Assembly (NCBI GenBank): GCA_963774935.1
Contig: CAVZGO010000013.1
Coordinates: 310,001 to 374,000 of the forward strand
DNA from: CAVZGO01 sp963774935
Lineage (GTDB): Bacteria > Chloroflexota > Anaerolineae > Anaerolineales > UBA4823
DNA: 64,000 nt
Reading direction: 5' to 3'
Numbering within the stretch: position 1 is the first letter of the stretch; the number at the start of each line of letters is the position of its first letter. Shown here in pieces: positions 10,760-20,020 of this stretch. Under the pieces are notes generated by a model. It searched no databases. It was given only the letters and a program-made list of their open reading frames with translations, and was not told the origin of the DNA. The translations under genes were made by a program, and so were the position numbers.

Positions 10760-11428
10760 ATGTGCGGACGATTCACCCTTACCACAAATCCGGAACAACT
10801 GAGAGCAGCCCTTTTTGGCTTCACCATTCCCGACGAACTGGAACCCAGGTATAACATCGCCCCAAGCCAGCCCGTTGCGGTGATTCCGAATGATGGAAAA
10901 AACCAGCTTGATTTTTTCGTGTGGGGGTTGGTTCCATCCTGGGCGAAAGACCCAGCCATCGGCAATAAGATGATCAATGCTCGTGCGGAAACCCTCAGCG
11001 AGAAACCATCTTTCCGCAACGCCTTTCGTCGCCGGCGCTGCCTGATCCCTGCCGATGGGTTTTTCGAGTGGAGGCAAGAGCCCGGTGCAAAACGCAAGAC
11101 GCCGATGTACATCCGGTTGAAATCGAGCCAGCCATTCGCCTTTGCCGGGTTATGGGAACTCTGGTCGTCGCCGGATGGTTCCAAAATTCTCTCGTGTGCC
11201 ATCATCACCACCCAGCCGAATTCGTTGATGCAGGACATTCACAATCGCATGCCGGTGATCTTACCTGAAGAAGCTTTCAAAGCCTGGCTTGAGCCTGGAG
11301 AAGTAAAAACCGAGGCGCTGCAAGCTCTGCTGGCACCATATCCTGCTGATCTGATGGCAGCGTTTCCAGTCTCTACCCTGGTGAATGACCCGGCGAACGA
11401 TGACCCGCGCTGTATCGCAGCCGCCTGA
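10760..11428 (+). CDS. SOS-response-associated peptidase (SRAP, YedK/HMCES-like)
   Basis: 222 residues. SRAP proteins form a thiazolidine crosslink between their N-terminal Cys and abasic sites in single-stranded DNA, shielding them. The catalytic set is complete: Cys2 directly after Met1 (MCGRFT), Asn32 in PRYNIAPSQ, Glu103 in DGFFEW and His161 near the C-terminal third (DIHNRMPVIL). The WGLVPSWA and NARAET motifs also match. Met1 must be removed to expose Cys2, which fixes the start at 10760. It stands alone, with no SOS box that I can identify upstream. Confidence 0.95.
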   Translation: MCGRFTLTTNPEQLRAALFGFTIPDELEPRYNIAPSQPVAVIPNDGKNQLDFFVWGLVPSWAKDPAIGNKMINARAETLSEKPSFRNAFRRRRCLIPADGFFEWRQEPGAKRKTPMYIRLKSSQPFAFAGLWELWSSPDGSKILSCAIITTQPNSLMQDIHNRMPVILPEEAFKAWLEPGEVKTEALQALLAPYPADLMAAFPVSTLVNDPANDDPRCIAAA

Positions 11429-11455
11429 ACATCTTTCAAATGACCGCATATAGCT

Positions 11456-12376
11456 ATGCAAATTCAAGAGATTGAAGCCAAGGCACGCATTTACTATCAC
11501 CAGGTGAACGGGCGTTCAAGGGGGTTGTTGGATATTATCAGCCATGCGGTGCAGCGATTTACCCGAGTGCAAGGTGCAGAAGCGGCTGCAGCGATCGCTT
11601 ATTACACCATCTTTTCGATATTTCCTTTACTGCTCGTGCTGACATCTGTCTCAGGATTCGTGCTGACCAATCGCGAATCTAGCCAGGTGGTTGTAGATTT
11701 TTTGACTCAATTTACCCCAATTTCACCTGAGCTGATAGAAAATACATTCACACATATTATCCACCAGCGCACAGCGGGAGGAATCATAGGTCTGGTTGGA
11801 GTGATTTATTCTGCTTCAGCGATGTTCAAGACCCTGGTACGCAACATCAACCGCGCCTGGCCTGAAGCTCGCTCTCTGGGTGTAGTGCGCGGGCAACTGC
11901 TGTCGATATTGATGATTTTTTCTCTTGTTAGCCTGATGATCTTCTGGGTGCTGGGTACATCCTCAATTCGGATTCTATCGCAACTCCCTAGCTGGATACA
12001 GACTGATGTTCAGAATAACCATACAATCACACGTTTCCTGACAAACCTGGGTTCGTGGCTGGTCACATTTATCATATTTTTCGCCATGTATTACTGGCTA
12101 CCTTTCACCCATGTTCGCTGGAGTGAGGCTGTATGGGGAGCAGTGATTGCCACCCTGGCGTGGAAACTGGCTACCGCGATATTCATGTGGGTGCTAAACA
12201 GTGGCTGGGCGAACTTCAATGTCTTGTATGGATCACTGGGCACCAGCCTGGCATTGTTAGTTTGGGTTTATTTCACCGCGGTGATCACCCTGGTTGGAGC
12301 ACATATCAGTGCAGCGATTGCCCGGGTGAAACGCGTCCATCCAGATCATGATGCTAACCATCCAGCAATCTCTTGA
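11456..12376 (+). CDS. YihY/BrkB-family (UPF0761) membrane protein
   Basis: 306 residues with a hydrophilic N-terminus and about six membrane helices. Family motifs include QGAEAAAAIAYYTIFSIFPL near residue 40, the FTHVRW loop and the final AWKLATAIF and YGSLGTSLALLVWVYF segments. The family was once called RNase BN by mistake and is now regarded as a membrane protein of unknown transport function. It starts 28 bases after the SRAP stop and is followed within 14 bases by glycerate kinase, so the three may share a transcript. Confidence 0.9.
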   Translation: MQIQEIEAKARIYYHQVNGRSRGLLDIISHAVQRFTRVQGAEAAAAIAYYTIFSIFPLLLVLTSVSGFVLTNRESSQVVVDFLTQFTPISPELIENTFTHIIHQRTAGGIIGLVGVIYSASAMFKTLVRNINRAWPEARSLGVVRGQLLSILMIFSLVSLMIFWVLGTSSIRILSQLPSWIQTDVQNNHTITRFLTNLGSWLVTFIIFFAMYYWLPFTHVRWSEAVWGAVIATLAWKLATAIFMWVLNSGWANFNVLYGSLGTSLALLVWVYFTAVITLVGAHISAAIARVKRVHPDHDANHPAIS

Positions 12377-12389
12377 CCACGAGATCGAA

Positions 12390-13779
12390 ATGAACCTTGC
12401 CGGACTGAACACCACCTCACTGAAAGAACATTCTCAAGGGGAGCGTGTGTTGCGCATCCTAAGTGCAGCACTTTCTGCAGTAGAGCCTGGACGAGCGATC
12501 ACCCAACACCTGAAGCGAGACGGTAATTGGCTACTCGCAGGTTCAACCCGTTATAACTTAACAGGAGTTCCGGCGCGTCCGCATGGTTGGTCTGGGAAAA
12601 GCAGCCGTACCGATGACCAGAGCCACATCCGAAGTGCTGGGAGGCTACTTATCCGGTGGCGTGGTTGTTACAAAATTCGGTCACCTGGATGAATCCAATC
12701 TCCCGAGTGGTATTCAGTTTTTTGAATCATCCCACCCGGTGCCAGATCACCACAGCATAGCGGCAGCCACGCGGATCAGGGAGTTTTTACAGGATGGACA
12801 TCCGGACGATCTGGTTATTGTCCTGATCTCCGGTGGCGGGTCAGCTCTGCTGGTCGATCCAGTACCAGGGATTACAATCGCCGACTTGCAGGGGTTGACG
12901 CACCTCTTGCTTGCATGTGGAGCGGATATCCAGCAAATCAATTGTCTACGGAAACACCTGGATCGAGTGAAAGGAGGCGGACTGGCGCGCTGGGCAGCAC
13001 CTGCCAGGCAGGTTGTACTCATCCTTTCTGACGTGGTGGGTGATCCGCTCGATGTGATCGCCTCAGGGCCTACGACTGCAGATCCTACTACCTACCAGGA
13101 TGCGTGGAATGTTTTGACGCAGTTCAACATTCTGGAACAAACACCTGACCAGATCCAGGCGATTTTGAAAAGTGGCCTGCAAGGAGAATTGGAAGAAAGC
13201 TTAAAGCATGGTGATGCGATATTTGAAAGTGTCGAGAATATATTAGTTGGCAGCAACAGCCAGGCAGCACAAGCAGCATTGGATCAAGCCCAGATAGAGG
13301 GCTTTAATACCTTTCTGGTTACCAGCTCACTGCAGGGTGAAGCCAGCAAGGCTGGTTTTCTGATGGCTCAAACACTTCGCCAGGTGGTTGAACAAGGCCA
13401 GCCCATCTCGCGACCAGCCTGTCTTGTGGCAGGCGGCGAAACCACTGTCTCGTTATTCTCTACCGGAATAAAACAAGCCCACCCTGGATTGGGTGGGCGA
13501 AACCAGGAGCTGGCTCTGGCTGCTGTAGCAGAATTGACCGGACTTACCAATGTGATGCTTGTTACGCTTGCTACTGATGGAGGCGATGGACCGACGGATG
13601 CCGCAGGTGCAGTCGTTACAGGCGAGACATTTGATAGGAGCAGTAAGCTCAATCTTGACCCACAAACCTTTCTTTCCAACCATGACTCTTACCACTACTT
13701 TGAAGCCTTAGGCGATTTACTTAAGCCGGGACCTACCCAAACTAATGTGAATGATTTGACCTTCCTATTTGCACTATGA
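12390..13779 (+). CDS. Glycerate 2-kinase (MOFRL type), one frameshift
   Basis: Phosphorylates D-glycerate to 2-phosphoglycerate. The N-terminal half has MVGLGKAA, a nucleotide-binding GGGSALL loop and DVVGDPLDVIASGPT. The C-terminal half has the MOFRL-family signature ATDGGDGPTDAAGA. The N-terminal 60 residues (LSAALSAVEPGRA) lie in one frame and the rest in the next, with one extra base near 12568-12571 explaining the break. Start 12390 follows the YihY stop by 13 bases; an earlier in-frame ATG at 12348 would overlap YihY. The stop overlaps the next start (ATGA), coupling it to a 2-hydroxyacid dehydrogenase. The pair would convert hydroxypyruvate or glyoxylate-derived carbon to glycerate and on to 2-phosphoglycerate. 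Confidence 0.88.
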
Positions 13780-14780
13780 AATCATCTACGCTTCCCCTTG
13801 TCTTGATTACACATACCCTGCCAGAGGGCTGGCTGACATCCCTTGAAGGGCGCTGCCAGATGCTGGTGGGACCTGTTGATGCCACAGCTTTCTCGCCAGA
13901 GCTGCTCGCGCAATTGCCGGCTGCAGAAGGGTTGTTCACGTTACTAACCATTCCAGTGAGCGAGGCAATCCTGAACCAGGCGCCCCATCTGCGTGTGGTC
14001 AGCAACATGGCAGTCGGGGTGGATAATATTGATCTGGCTGCCTGTACCAAACGCGGGGTCCCCGTCGGCAACACCCCAGGAGTGCTCACAGAAGGAACTG
14101 CTGACCTGGCATTTAGCCTGCTCCTGGCTGCGGCACGCGGTTTACCATCCGCCAGCCAGGATGCGCGGGAGGGCCGCTGGAAGACCTGGTCACCTGCCGG
14201 CTGGCTGGGCGCTGATCTGACGGGAGCATCCATTGGCATCGTTGGGATGGGGAAAATTGGCCAGGCGGTCGCCCGGCGCGCCATCGGTTTTGGGTTGAAG
14301 ATCCTGTACTACGATCCGCTACCCCGACCTGAAGCGGAGCTGACATATGGCGCAATTCGTTTATCCCTAAAGGACCTGCTCAAGGCGAGCGACTTTATCA
14401 GTCTGCATACCCCCCTCACCGCTGAGACGCGTGGTCTGGTTGATGCACAAGCTTTGCGCTTGATGAAACCCTCCGCCATCCTGGTCAACACTGCCCGCGG
14501 CCCAATTGTCGATACGAATGCATTGATCCAGGCATTACAACAAGGTTGGATTGCAGCAGCCGCACTGGATGTCACCGATCCAGAACCCTTGCCACCAGAT
14601 CACCCCTTGTACAGCCTGCCCAACTGTCTGATCACTCCACATATTGGATCTGCAACATGGAATACCCGCCAACACATGGCTGAGCTGGCTTGCGAGAACC
14701 TCATAGCCGGGCTGGAAGGGCGGAGGATGGCAAGCTGTGTGAATCCTGAGGTTTATCCATCCGGTCAGGGCGGAGATTAA
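13776..14780 (+). CDS. D-2-hydroxyacid dehydrogenase (glyoxylate/hydroxypyruvate reductase type)
   Basis: 334 residues, NAD(P)-dependent. The Rossmann motif GIVGMGKIGQAVARR is near residue 155. The catalytic triad segments are NTARGPIVD (Arg), DVTDPEPLP (Glu) and TPHIGSAT (His). The substrate loop (SNMAVGVDNID) matches glyoxylate/hydroxypyruvate reductases rather than phosphoglycerate dehydrogenase, and there is no ACT domain. The ATG overlaps the glycerate-kinase stop by four bases, so the two are translationally coupled, which supports hydroxypyruvate or glyoxylate as substrate. Confidence 0.88.
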   Translation: MKSSTLPLVLITHTLPEGWLTSLEGRCQMLVGPVDATAFSPELLAQLPAAEGLFTLLTIPVSEAILNQAPHLRVVSNMAVGVDNIDLAACTKRGVPVGNTPGVLTEGTADLAFSLLLAAARGLPSASQDAREGRWKTWSPAGWLGADLTGASIGIVGMGKIGQAVARRAIGFGLKILYYDPLPRPEAELTYGAIRLSLKDLLKASDFISLHTPLTAETRGLVDAQALRLMKPSAILVNTARGPIVDTNALIQALQQGWIAAAALDVTDPEPLPPDHPLYSLPNCLITPHIGSATWNTRQHMAELACENLIAGLEGRRMASCVNPEVYPSGQGGD

Positions 14781-14781
14781 T

Positions 14782-14810
14782 TTGACTACAGATGTAAACC
14801 TGAGTAAAAT
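14782..14810 (+). promoter_or_regulatory. Strong sigma-70-type promoter ahead of the nucleoside island
   Basis: TTGACT (14782-14787), exactly 17 bases, then TAAAAT (14805-14810). It begins two bases after the upstream dehydrogenase stop and lies 211 bases before the first nucleoside hydrolase. Predicted transcripts would carry a leader of about 200 bases containing a terminator-like hairpin. Confidence 0.65.
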
Positions 14811-14928
14811 CAGAAATCAAATTATTAAAAGGCATAAATTAACATCGTTATGGTGAAAATTGGAAATAATTCTTTTAACGGAATTCACATTAGCCACAAT
14901 TCGAAATGTTTCCTTCTGCCAATCTGCT

Positions 14929-14967
14929 GCCCAAGGCATTCTCAAACCTGCCTTGGGCGAATTTTTA
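14929..14967 (+). terminator. Terminator-like hairpin in the leader of the nucleoside island
   Basis: A perfect 10-bp stem, GCCCAAGGCA (14929-14938) with TGCCTTGGGC (14949-14958), 10-base loop, followed by GAATTTTTA. It lies downstream of the promoter at 14782-14810 and upstream of the hydrolase at 15021. It could end stray transcripts from the glycerate genes or act as an attenuator. I could not recognise a known riboswitch fold in 14811-14928. Confidence 0.6.
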
Positions 14968-15020
14968 CTACCAACCGTATTACCCATAAGTGACACAGGT
15001 TTACAATCCTGATCGATAGA

Positions 15021-16001
15021 ATGATGGTGGATACACTTACTGTCGAACCCAAATTGATCATCATCGATACCGATGCCGGTATTGATGACGCCTGGGCAAT
15101 AATGATGATCCTGGCACAGCCAGGGATTGATGTCCTGGCGATCACCACCGTACATGGTAATGTAAGCCTGGAGCAAGCGACAACGAATACCTGTCTGATC
15201 CTGGATCAACTTGGCAGCCAGACACCCGTATACCGCGGCGCAGAACGGCCTTTAATGGGAGGAAGGCAAATCAACTCTACTGCACTGATGGGAGAAGATG
15301 GCTTGGGAGGCATCACTACCCAGATACCACCATCCCACCGGGTGGTTCAAAAAGAAGCAGCAGCCATCGCCCTGACCCGGTTGGTACGGCAACACCCGGG
15401 TGAGGTGACCATACTGGCAATCGGCTCATTAACCAACCTGGCATTAGCAGCGCGCCTGGATGAGAACTTCAGCCGGAATGTGGGTCGCCTGGTAATTATG
15501 GGTGGAGCCATACAAGCGCGAGGGAATTCGTCCTCAATCGCCGAGTTCAATATCCATGCTGATCCAGAAGCCGCCCAGATTGTTTTTACCGCCGGTTTCA
15601 GAGATATCTGGCTGCTGCCCTGGGAGACATCGCTTAAGTATCCACTCCTTTGGAATGACTATGAGCTGATGAAAAAGGAGCAGTCTCCCAAAATACGCTT
15701 TGCGACAGGGATGATGGATGTCCTGGAGTCTTTTCTGCGCAACGTACTGGGCAGCTCGGGCTTGATATTGCCCGATCCGCTGGCGGCTGCTGTGTGCCTG
15801 AATGCTAGCCTGGTCACCCAGGCGTCACATCTGCCCATTCAAGTCGAAATATGTGGCGAGATCGGACGGGGTTTGACAGCAGTGGACTGGCAGAATAGCA
15901 GTGGTAATCCAAACCGGGTACACATCGTGACCGAGATCGACGAGAAGCGGACGTTTGCGTTACTGCGGTCCAGCTTCATAGAAACAATAATGACGAAGTA
16001 A
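15021..16001 (+). CDS. Nucleoside hydrolase (IU-NH family), first of four
   Basis: 326 residues. The family cleaves the N-glycosidic bond of ribonucleosides to base and ribose, using a Ca2+ held by an N-terminal Asp cluster. Here the cluster is IIDTDAGIDDAW (about residues 14-25). HGNV (about 46), SLTNLALAARL, MGGAI and AEFNIHADPEAAQ follow the family order. A second ATG at 15024 is equally possible; the ribosome binding site is weak. This is the first gene of the long plus-strand island and precedes the importer. The last third (LPWETSLKYPLLW) differs from the other three copies, suggesting a different base or sugar preference. Confidence 0.9.
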   Translation: MMVDTLTVEPKLIIIDTDAGIDDAWAIMMILAQPGIDVLAITTVHGNVSLEQATTNTCLILDQLGSQTPVYRGAERPLMGGRQINSTALMGEDGLGGITTQIPPSHRVVQKEAAAIALTRLVRQHPGEVTILAIGSLTNLALAARLDENFSRNVGRLVIMGGAIQARGNSSSIAEFNIHADPEAAQIVFTAGFRDIWLLPWETSLKYPLLWNDYELMKKEQSPKIRFATGMMDVLESFLRNVLGSSGLILPDPLAAAVCLNASLVTQASHLPIQVEICGEIGRGLTAVDWQNSSGNPNRVHIVTEIDEKRTFALLRSSFIETIMTK

Positions 16002-16106
16002 AACATGAAAGAGGAGGTGATGCATAAAAAAATAACGCTCTCGCATGTCAGAATTTTCAACCACCCAAATAAACAATCTTTTGAAACGTAATGGAGGAGT
16101 AAAAAC

Positions 16107-17186
16107 ATGAAGCGAAGTATGTGGATTTTAATTAGCCTGTTAGTCATCGCCAGCATGATCCTGGCAGCCTGTGGTGGTGCCGAGGAAGCAGCTACTGAGG
16201 CACCTGCCGAGAAGATAAAAGTCGTCAATCTGGTCAATGGCGTCCTGGGCGATAAGTCTTTCTTTGACTCAGGCGATGCAGGCTTGCAGAAAGCCGTGGC
16301 TGATTTCGGCATCGAGCTCAAGACAATCGAAGCCGGCATTGATCCTGCACAGTGGCAGCCCGCCCTGGAGGATGCCGCCGCCAATGAGGAATACGACATC
16401 ATGATCGTGGGTACCACCCAGATGGAAGAATTCCTGCGCTCCGTTGCCCCCAAGTACCCCGACAAGAAGTTCATCCTCTACGACATCGCCATGGACTACG
16501 CGGCTTGCAGTGATGGCTGCAAAAACGTCTATTCGATGACCTATAAGCAGAACGAAGGCTCCTACCTGGCCGGCTTGTACGCTGGTCTGATGACCCAGGA
16601 GTCCATAGAAGGCATGAATGCCGATAAGATCGTTGGTGTGGTCGGTGGGCAGGATATCCCGGTCATCAACGACTTCATCGTCGGTTACACGCAGGGCGCG
16701 GTGGACGCTGGCTTGGAAGCCAGCAATGTCATCGTCCAGTATGCTGGCGGCTGGAATGACCCGGTGAAGGGAAAAGAAATTGCCAAGGCCATGTTCCTGC
16801 AAGGCGCGGATATCGTCTTCCAGGTTGCCGGCGGCACCGGCGTTGGCATCTTCGAGGCAGCCGAGGAAGATGGACGCTACGCCATTGGTGTTGACTCCGA
16901 CCAGGCTACCATAATTCAAGAAACCGACCCCGAACAGGCCAAGCGCATCCTGACTTCGATGATGAAAAATGTAGGCGACAGCCTGTACCGGGCAATCAAG
17001 CTGCATCTTGAGGGCACGCTGCCTTACGGTCAGGCAGAAGCCCTGGGTATTGCTGAAGGTGGTGTCGGCCTAGCTTACAATGATATCTATAACGAAGCCA
17101 CGCCGCAGTCGGTCAAGGACAAGATCACTCAGGCACAGAAGGATGTCACCGACGGCAAGATCGTGGTTGACACGGTTTATAAGTAA
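16107..17186 (+). CDS. BMP-family (PnrA-like) substrate-binding lipoprotein
   Basis: Extracytoplasmic binding protein of an ABC importer, 359 residues. It has a signal peptide with lipobox LAAC, Cys22 being the lipidated residue, then a Glu/Ala-rich linker. BMP/Med-family features include SFFDSGDAGL, VGTTQMEE, GGQDIPVINDF, the AGGTGVGIFEAA loop and GVDSDQ. The closest characterised relatives (PnrA, BmpA) bind purine nucleosides. A good GGAGGAG precedes the ATG. Codon choice looks more C-rich at third positions than in its neighbours, as expected for an abundant binding protein. A hairpin separates it from the ATPase gene. The ligand is inferred. Confidence 0.93.
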   Translation: MKRSMWILISLLVIASMILAACGGAEEAATEAPAEKIKVVNLVNGVLGDKSFFDSGDAGLQKAVADFGIELKTIEAGIDPAQWQPALEDAAANEEYDIMIVGTTQMEEFLRSVAPKYPDKKFILYDIAMDYAACSDGCKNVYSMTYKQNEGSYLAGLYAGLMTQESIEGMNADKIVGVVGGQDIPVINDFIVGYTQGAVDAGLEASNVIVQYAGGWNDPVKGKEIAKAMFLQGADIVFQVAGGTGVGIFEAAEEDGRYAIGVDSDQATIIQETDPEQAKRILTSMMKNVGDSLYRAIKLHLEGTLPYGQAEALGIAEGGVGLAYNDIYNEATPQSVKDKITQAQKDVTDGKIVVDTVYK

Positions 17187-17196
17187 GCTTCTTACA

Positions 17197-17233
17197 CTAG
17201 AAAGCAGGCAGGGTTATCCTGCCTGCTTTCTAG
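17197..17233 (+). promoter_or_regulatory. Intercistronic hairpin between binding protein and ABC ATPase
   Basis: CTAGAAAGCAGGCAGG (17197-17212) and its exact complement CCTGCCTGCTTTCTAG (17218-17233) form a perfect 16-bp stem with a 5-base loop. There is no clean T-run after it. At this position such hairpins usually raise the level of binding-protein mRNA relative to the permease genes by partial termination or 3'-end protection. Confidence 0.75.
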
Positions 17234-17258
17234 TAATTAAGGTTGGGATGGAGGCGCG

Positions 17259-18821
17259 ATGAGTAACGTGATCGAAATGCGCAAGATCGTCAAGGTCTAC
17301 CCTAATGGCGTGGTAGCCAATGCAGGGGTAGACTTTTCTGTCGAAAAAGGCGAGATACATGCCCTGATGGGAGAAAACGGGGCAGGGAAGTCAACCTTGA
17401 TGAAAGTACTGTATGGAATGGAGCATCGCACCTCCGGTGAAATCCTGGTAAAAGGGTCGCCAGTCAACTTTCGCTCGCCGCATGACGCTATCGCTGCGGG
17501 TGTGGGCATGGTGCACCAGAATTTCATGCTCATTCCATCCTTCACGGTCGCTCAAAATATTGTGCTGGGCAGTGAGCCTACCCAGCGCGCGTTGCTTGAT
17601 AATAAGCAAGCTGTCCAGGTAACTGAGAAGCTTGCTGAACAGTATGGGCTGAGGGTGGAGGCGGATGCAGTTGTCGACAGCATCAATGTGGGTATGCGCC
17701 AGCGGGTAGAAATCTTAAAGACGCTTTACCGCGGCGCGGAGATTTTGATCTTAGACGAGCCAACTGCGGTGCTCACCCCACAAGAGACCACCGAGCTGTT
17801 CCAAGCGATTCGCAGCCTGGTGGCGCAAGGCAAAACGGTTATTTTTATTACCCATAAGCTGCGCGAGGTTAAAGAAATTACCGACCGGGTGACAGTGATG
17901 CGCAACGGACGGGTGATGGGCACACTCCCTACATCAGAAACAACCCAGGAAAGCCTGGCGCATATGATGGTCGGTAGGGATGTTTTACTGACCGTTGAAA
18001 AACAACCAGTGGCGCGCGGCGATGCAGTTCTAATAGTCGATGACTTATCCTATGTTTCGGAAACCGGGCGTACCATGCTGCGAGATGTCAAATTTAAAGT
18101 GTATGCCGGTGAAATCCTGGGTGTGGCTGGAGTCGAAGGAAATGGACAAACTGAACTGGTGGAAGTCCTGAGCGGATTGAGGCCGGCAACCACTGGAACC
18201 GCACACATTCGCGGTGAAAAAGGGCAACCCTCGAAGAATATTCTCAACCTTGAGCCCCGCGATGTTCGCCTTGCTGGGGTTGCCCATATTCCTGAAGACC
18301 GCCTGACCAATGGGTTGGCAGTGACCGCCTCGATTGATGAAAACATGATTGTCGACCGCTATTTTCGCCCACCTTTCAAGAAACGAATCACCATCGATTA
18401 TCAGGAAGTAATCGCACAGGGCGAAAAATTGATTAAAGAATATGGCATTCTTACCCCGGATGGCAGGCTACCAGTCAATTCATTATCCGGCGGAAATATG
18501 CAGAAGGTGATCGTGGCGCGCGAATTTTCCTCCAAGCCAGCCTTACTGATCGCCGCTCAGCCAACGCGGGGCATCGATGTTGGCGCGACAGAATTTATCC
18601 GCCAGCAATTGGTGAGCAAGCGCCTGGATGGCACTGCTGTTTTGCTGGTTTCAGCAGACCTATCTGAGGTGATGAGCTTATCGGACCGGCTCATCGTCAT
18701 GTATGAAGGACAGATTGCCGGGGTCTTCCCGGATGCCGCCAGCGCGACCGAAGATGAGCTGGGGCTGTATATGCTTGGCATCAAGCACCAGGAGCCGGCT
18801 GAAATGGAGGCAATCTTATGA
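17259..18821 (+). CDS. Nucleoside-type ABC transporter ATP-binding protein (two ABC domains)
   Basis: 520 residues with tandem ATPase domains, typical of nucleoside and simple-sugar importers. Domain 1 has Walker A GENGAGKST, a degenerate signature (NVGMRQRVEI) and Walker B ILILDEPTAVLTP. Domain 2 has a modified Walker A region (GVEGNGQTELVE), a canonical LSGGNMQKV signature and AAQPTRGID. The degenerate elements are normal for this family. It follows the binding-protein gene and overlaps the first permease gene by ATGA. Confidence 0.95.
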   Translation: MSNVIEMRKIVKVYPNGVVANAGVDFSVEKGEIHALMGENGAGKSTLMKVLYGMEHRTSGEILVKGSPVNFRSPHDAIAAGVGMVHQNFMLIPSFTVAQNIVLGSEPTQRALLDNKQAVQVTEKLAEQYGLRVEADAVVDSINVGMRQRVEILKTLYRGAEILILDEPTAVLTPQETTELFQAIRSLVAQGKTVIFITHKLREVKEITDRVTVMRNGRVMGTLPTSETTQESLAHMMVGRDVLLTVEKQPVARGDAVLIVDDLSYVSETGRTMLRDVKFKVYAGEILGVAGVEGNGQTELVEVLSGLRPATTGTAHIRGEKGQPSKNILNLEPRDVRLAGVAHIPEDRLTNGLAVTASIDENMIVDRYFRPPFKKRITIDYQEVIAQGEKLIKEYGILTPDGRLPVNSLSGGNMQKVIVAREFSSKPALLIAAQPTRGIDVGATEFIRQQLVSKRLDGTAVLLVSADLSEVMSLSDRLIVMYEGQIAGVFPDAASATEDELGLYMLGIKHQEPAEMEAIL

Positions 18822-20020
18822 AAGCAAAAACATCGCAAGGTGAAACTTCTAAAAAGAGCAGTAAAAAAAACCTGCTTTCTTCACCTTTTATGCTTGAGTT
18901 GTTACGGGTAACGATTGCCATCCTGATTGCGTTAGGAATTGGTTTTATTATTACGCTGTTGGTCAGCGAAGAGCCCATTAAAGCTTACACCGCCTTTCTC
19001 ATCGGTCCCCTCACCAAGCTCAACCGCATTGGTGATTGGCTGGAAGAATCGATCACCCTGACCTTCCTGGGATTGGCAGTGGCGGTGGTGTTCAAAGCCA
19101 ACCAGTTCAGCCTGGGCCAAGAGGGTCAAATGGTCTTAGGGGCGCTGGTTGCCGGCTCTATTGCGCTATTCTTACCCATTCCGGGATATCTGCGGATTCC
19201 ACTGGCAATCCTGGCGGCGATGGTCGTGGGCTTCTTATGGGGGCTGCTGCCAGGTTACCTGAAGGCGTATCTGAAGGCTAACGAAATTGTATCAACATTG
19301 ATGCTGAACACTCTGGCAATTTTGTTTTACGAGTGGCTGCTTACCTACTATATCAAACCTCCCACAGCTGGTTATACCTCCTCGGATACCTTCTCTGCAG
19401 CGGGCAGCATGCCGAGCTTCATTCCAAATCTACCCTTCTTAAAGGGTATCTATACCCTATTCAACAACCAGACGAACATCTCGATTGCCTTCTACCTGGT
19501 GATCATTGCCGTTATAGTCGTATACTATCTGATGTACCGCACACCATTTGGCTATGAGCTGCGCATGATTGGCGCCAACTCGAAGTTCGCACGTTATGGG
19601 GGTATCGATGTGAAGAAGACGGTCATGTTAGCCTTCGCCATCAGCGGAATCTTTGCCGGGTTGGCCGGCGCTCACCTGGCGATGGGCATCCACCGCAAGC
19701 TGATCTTGAATATCTCGGTCGGGCTGGGATTTGAGGGCATTGTGGTGAGCTTGCTGGCGAACAACAATCCGCTAGGCATCCCATTTGCCGCTTTAGCTTA
19801 CGGCTACCTCAGGGCGGGAGCGAATATAATGGAACGCTCGTCGGATATGTCGCGCGAAATGGTGCTGGTAGTGCAAGGAATTATCATTTTGCTGGTAACC
19901 GCAGAACGCCTCATGCCTATTATTCAACGGTGGGTTGCTGGGCGTAGAAATGGGGGACCTAAAGCCGATGATCAAACGCCTACCCCTGAAGCGAACGGAT
20001 TGGCGGAAGGAGGCAACTAA
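18818..20020 (+). CDS. Nucleoside-type ABC transporter permease 1
   Basis: 400 residues with about ten hydrophobic helices, a charged Ser/Lys-rich N-terminus and a hydrophilic tail. GQEGQMVLGALVAG and the EIVSTLMLNTLA segment are hallmarks of the BPD_transp_2 permeases found with BMP-family binding proteins. Overlaps with the ATPase gene upstream (ATGA) and permease 2 downstream (TAATG) indicate coupled translation of the complex. Confidence 0.93.
   Translation: MKAKTSQGETSKKSSKKNLLSSPFMLELLRVTIAILIALGIGFIITLLVSEEPIKAYTAFLIGPLTKLNRIGDWLEESITLTFLGLAVAVVFKANQFSLGQEGQMVLGALVAGSIALFLPIPGYLRIPLAILAAMVVGFLWGLLPGYLKAYLKANEIVSTLMLNTLAILFYEWLLTYYIKPPTAGYTSSDTFSAAGSMPSFIPNLPFLKGIYTLFNNQTNISIAFYLVIIAVIVVYYLMYRTPFGYELRMIGANSKFARYGGIDVKKTVMLAFAISGIFAGLAGAHLAMGIHRKLILNISVGLGFEGIVVSLLANNNPLGIPFAALAYGYLRAGANIMERSSDMSREMVLVVQGIIILLVTAERLMPIIQRWVAGRRNGGPKADDQTPTPEANGLAEGGN

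Noticed and set aside
14811..14928. Purine or other known riboswitch upstream of the nucleoside island
   Set aside because: I could not assemble the three-way junction or conserved loops of a purine riboswitch from this AT-rich stretch. Only the terminator-like hairpin is supported.
16269..17006. A 245-residue minus-strand open frame
   Set aside because: It is antisense to the BMP lipoprotein, whose biased codons create long open frames on the opposite strand.
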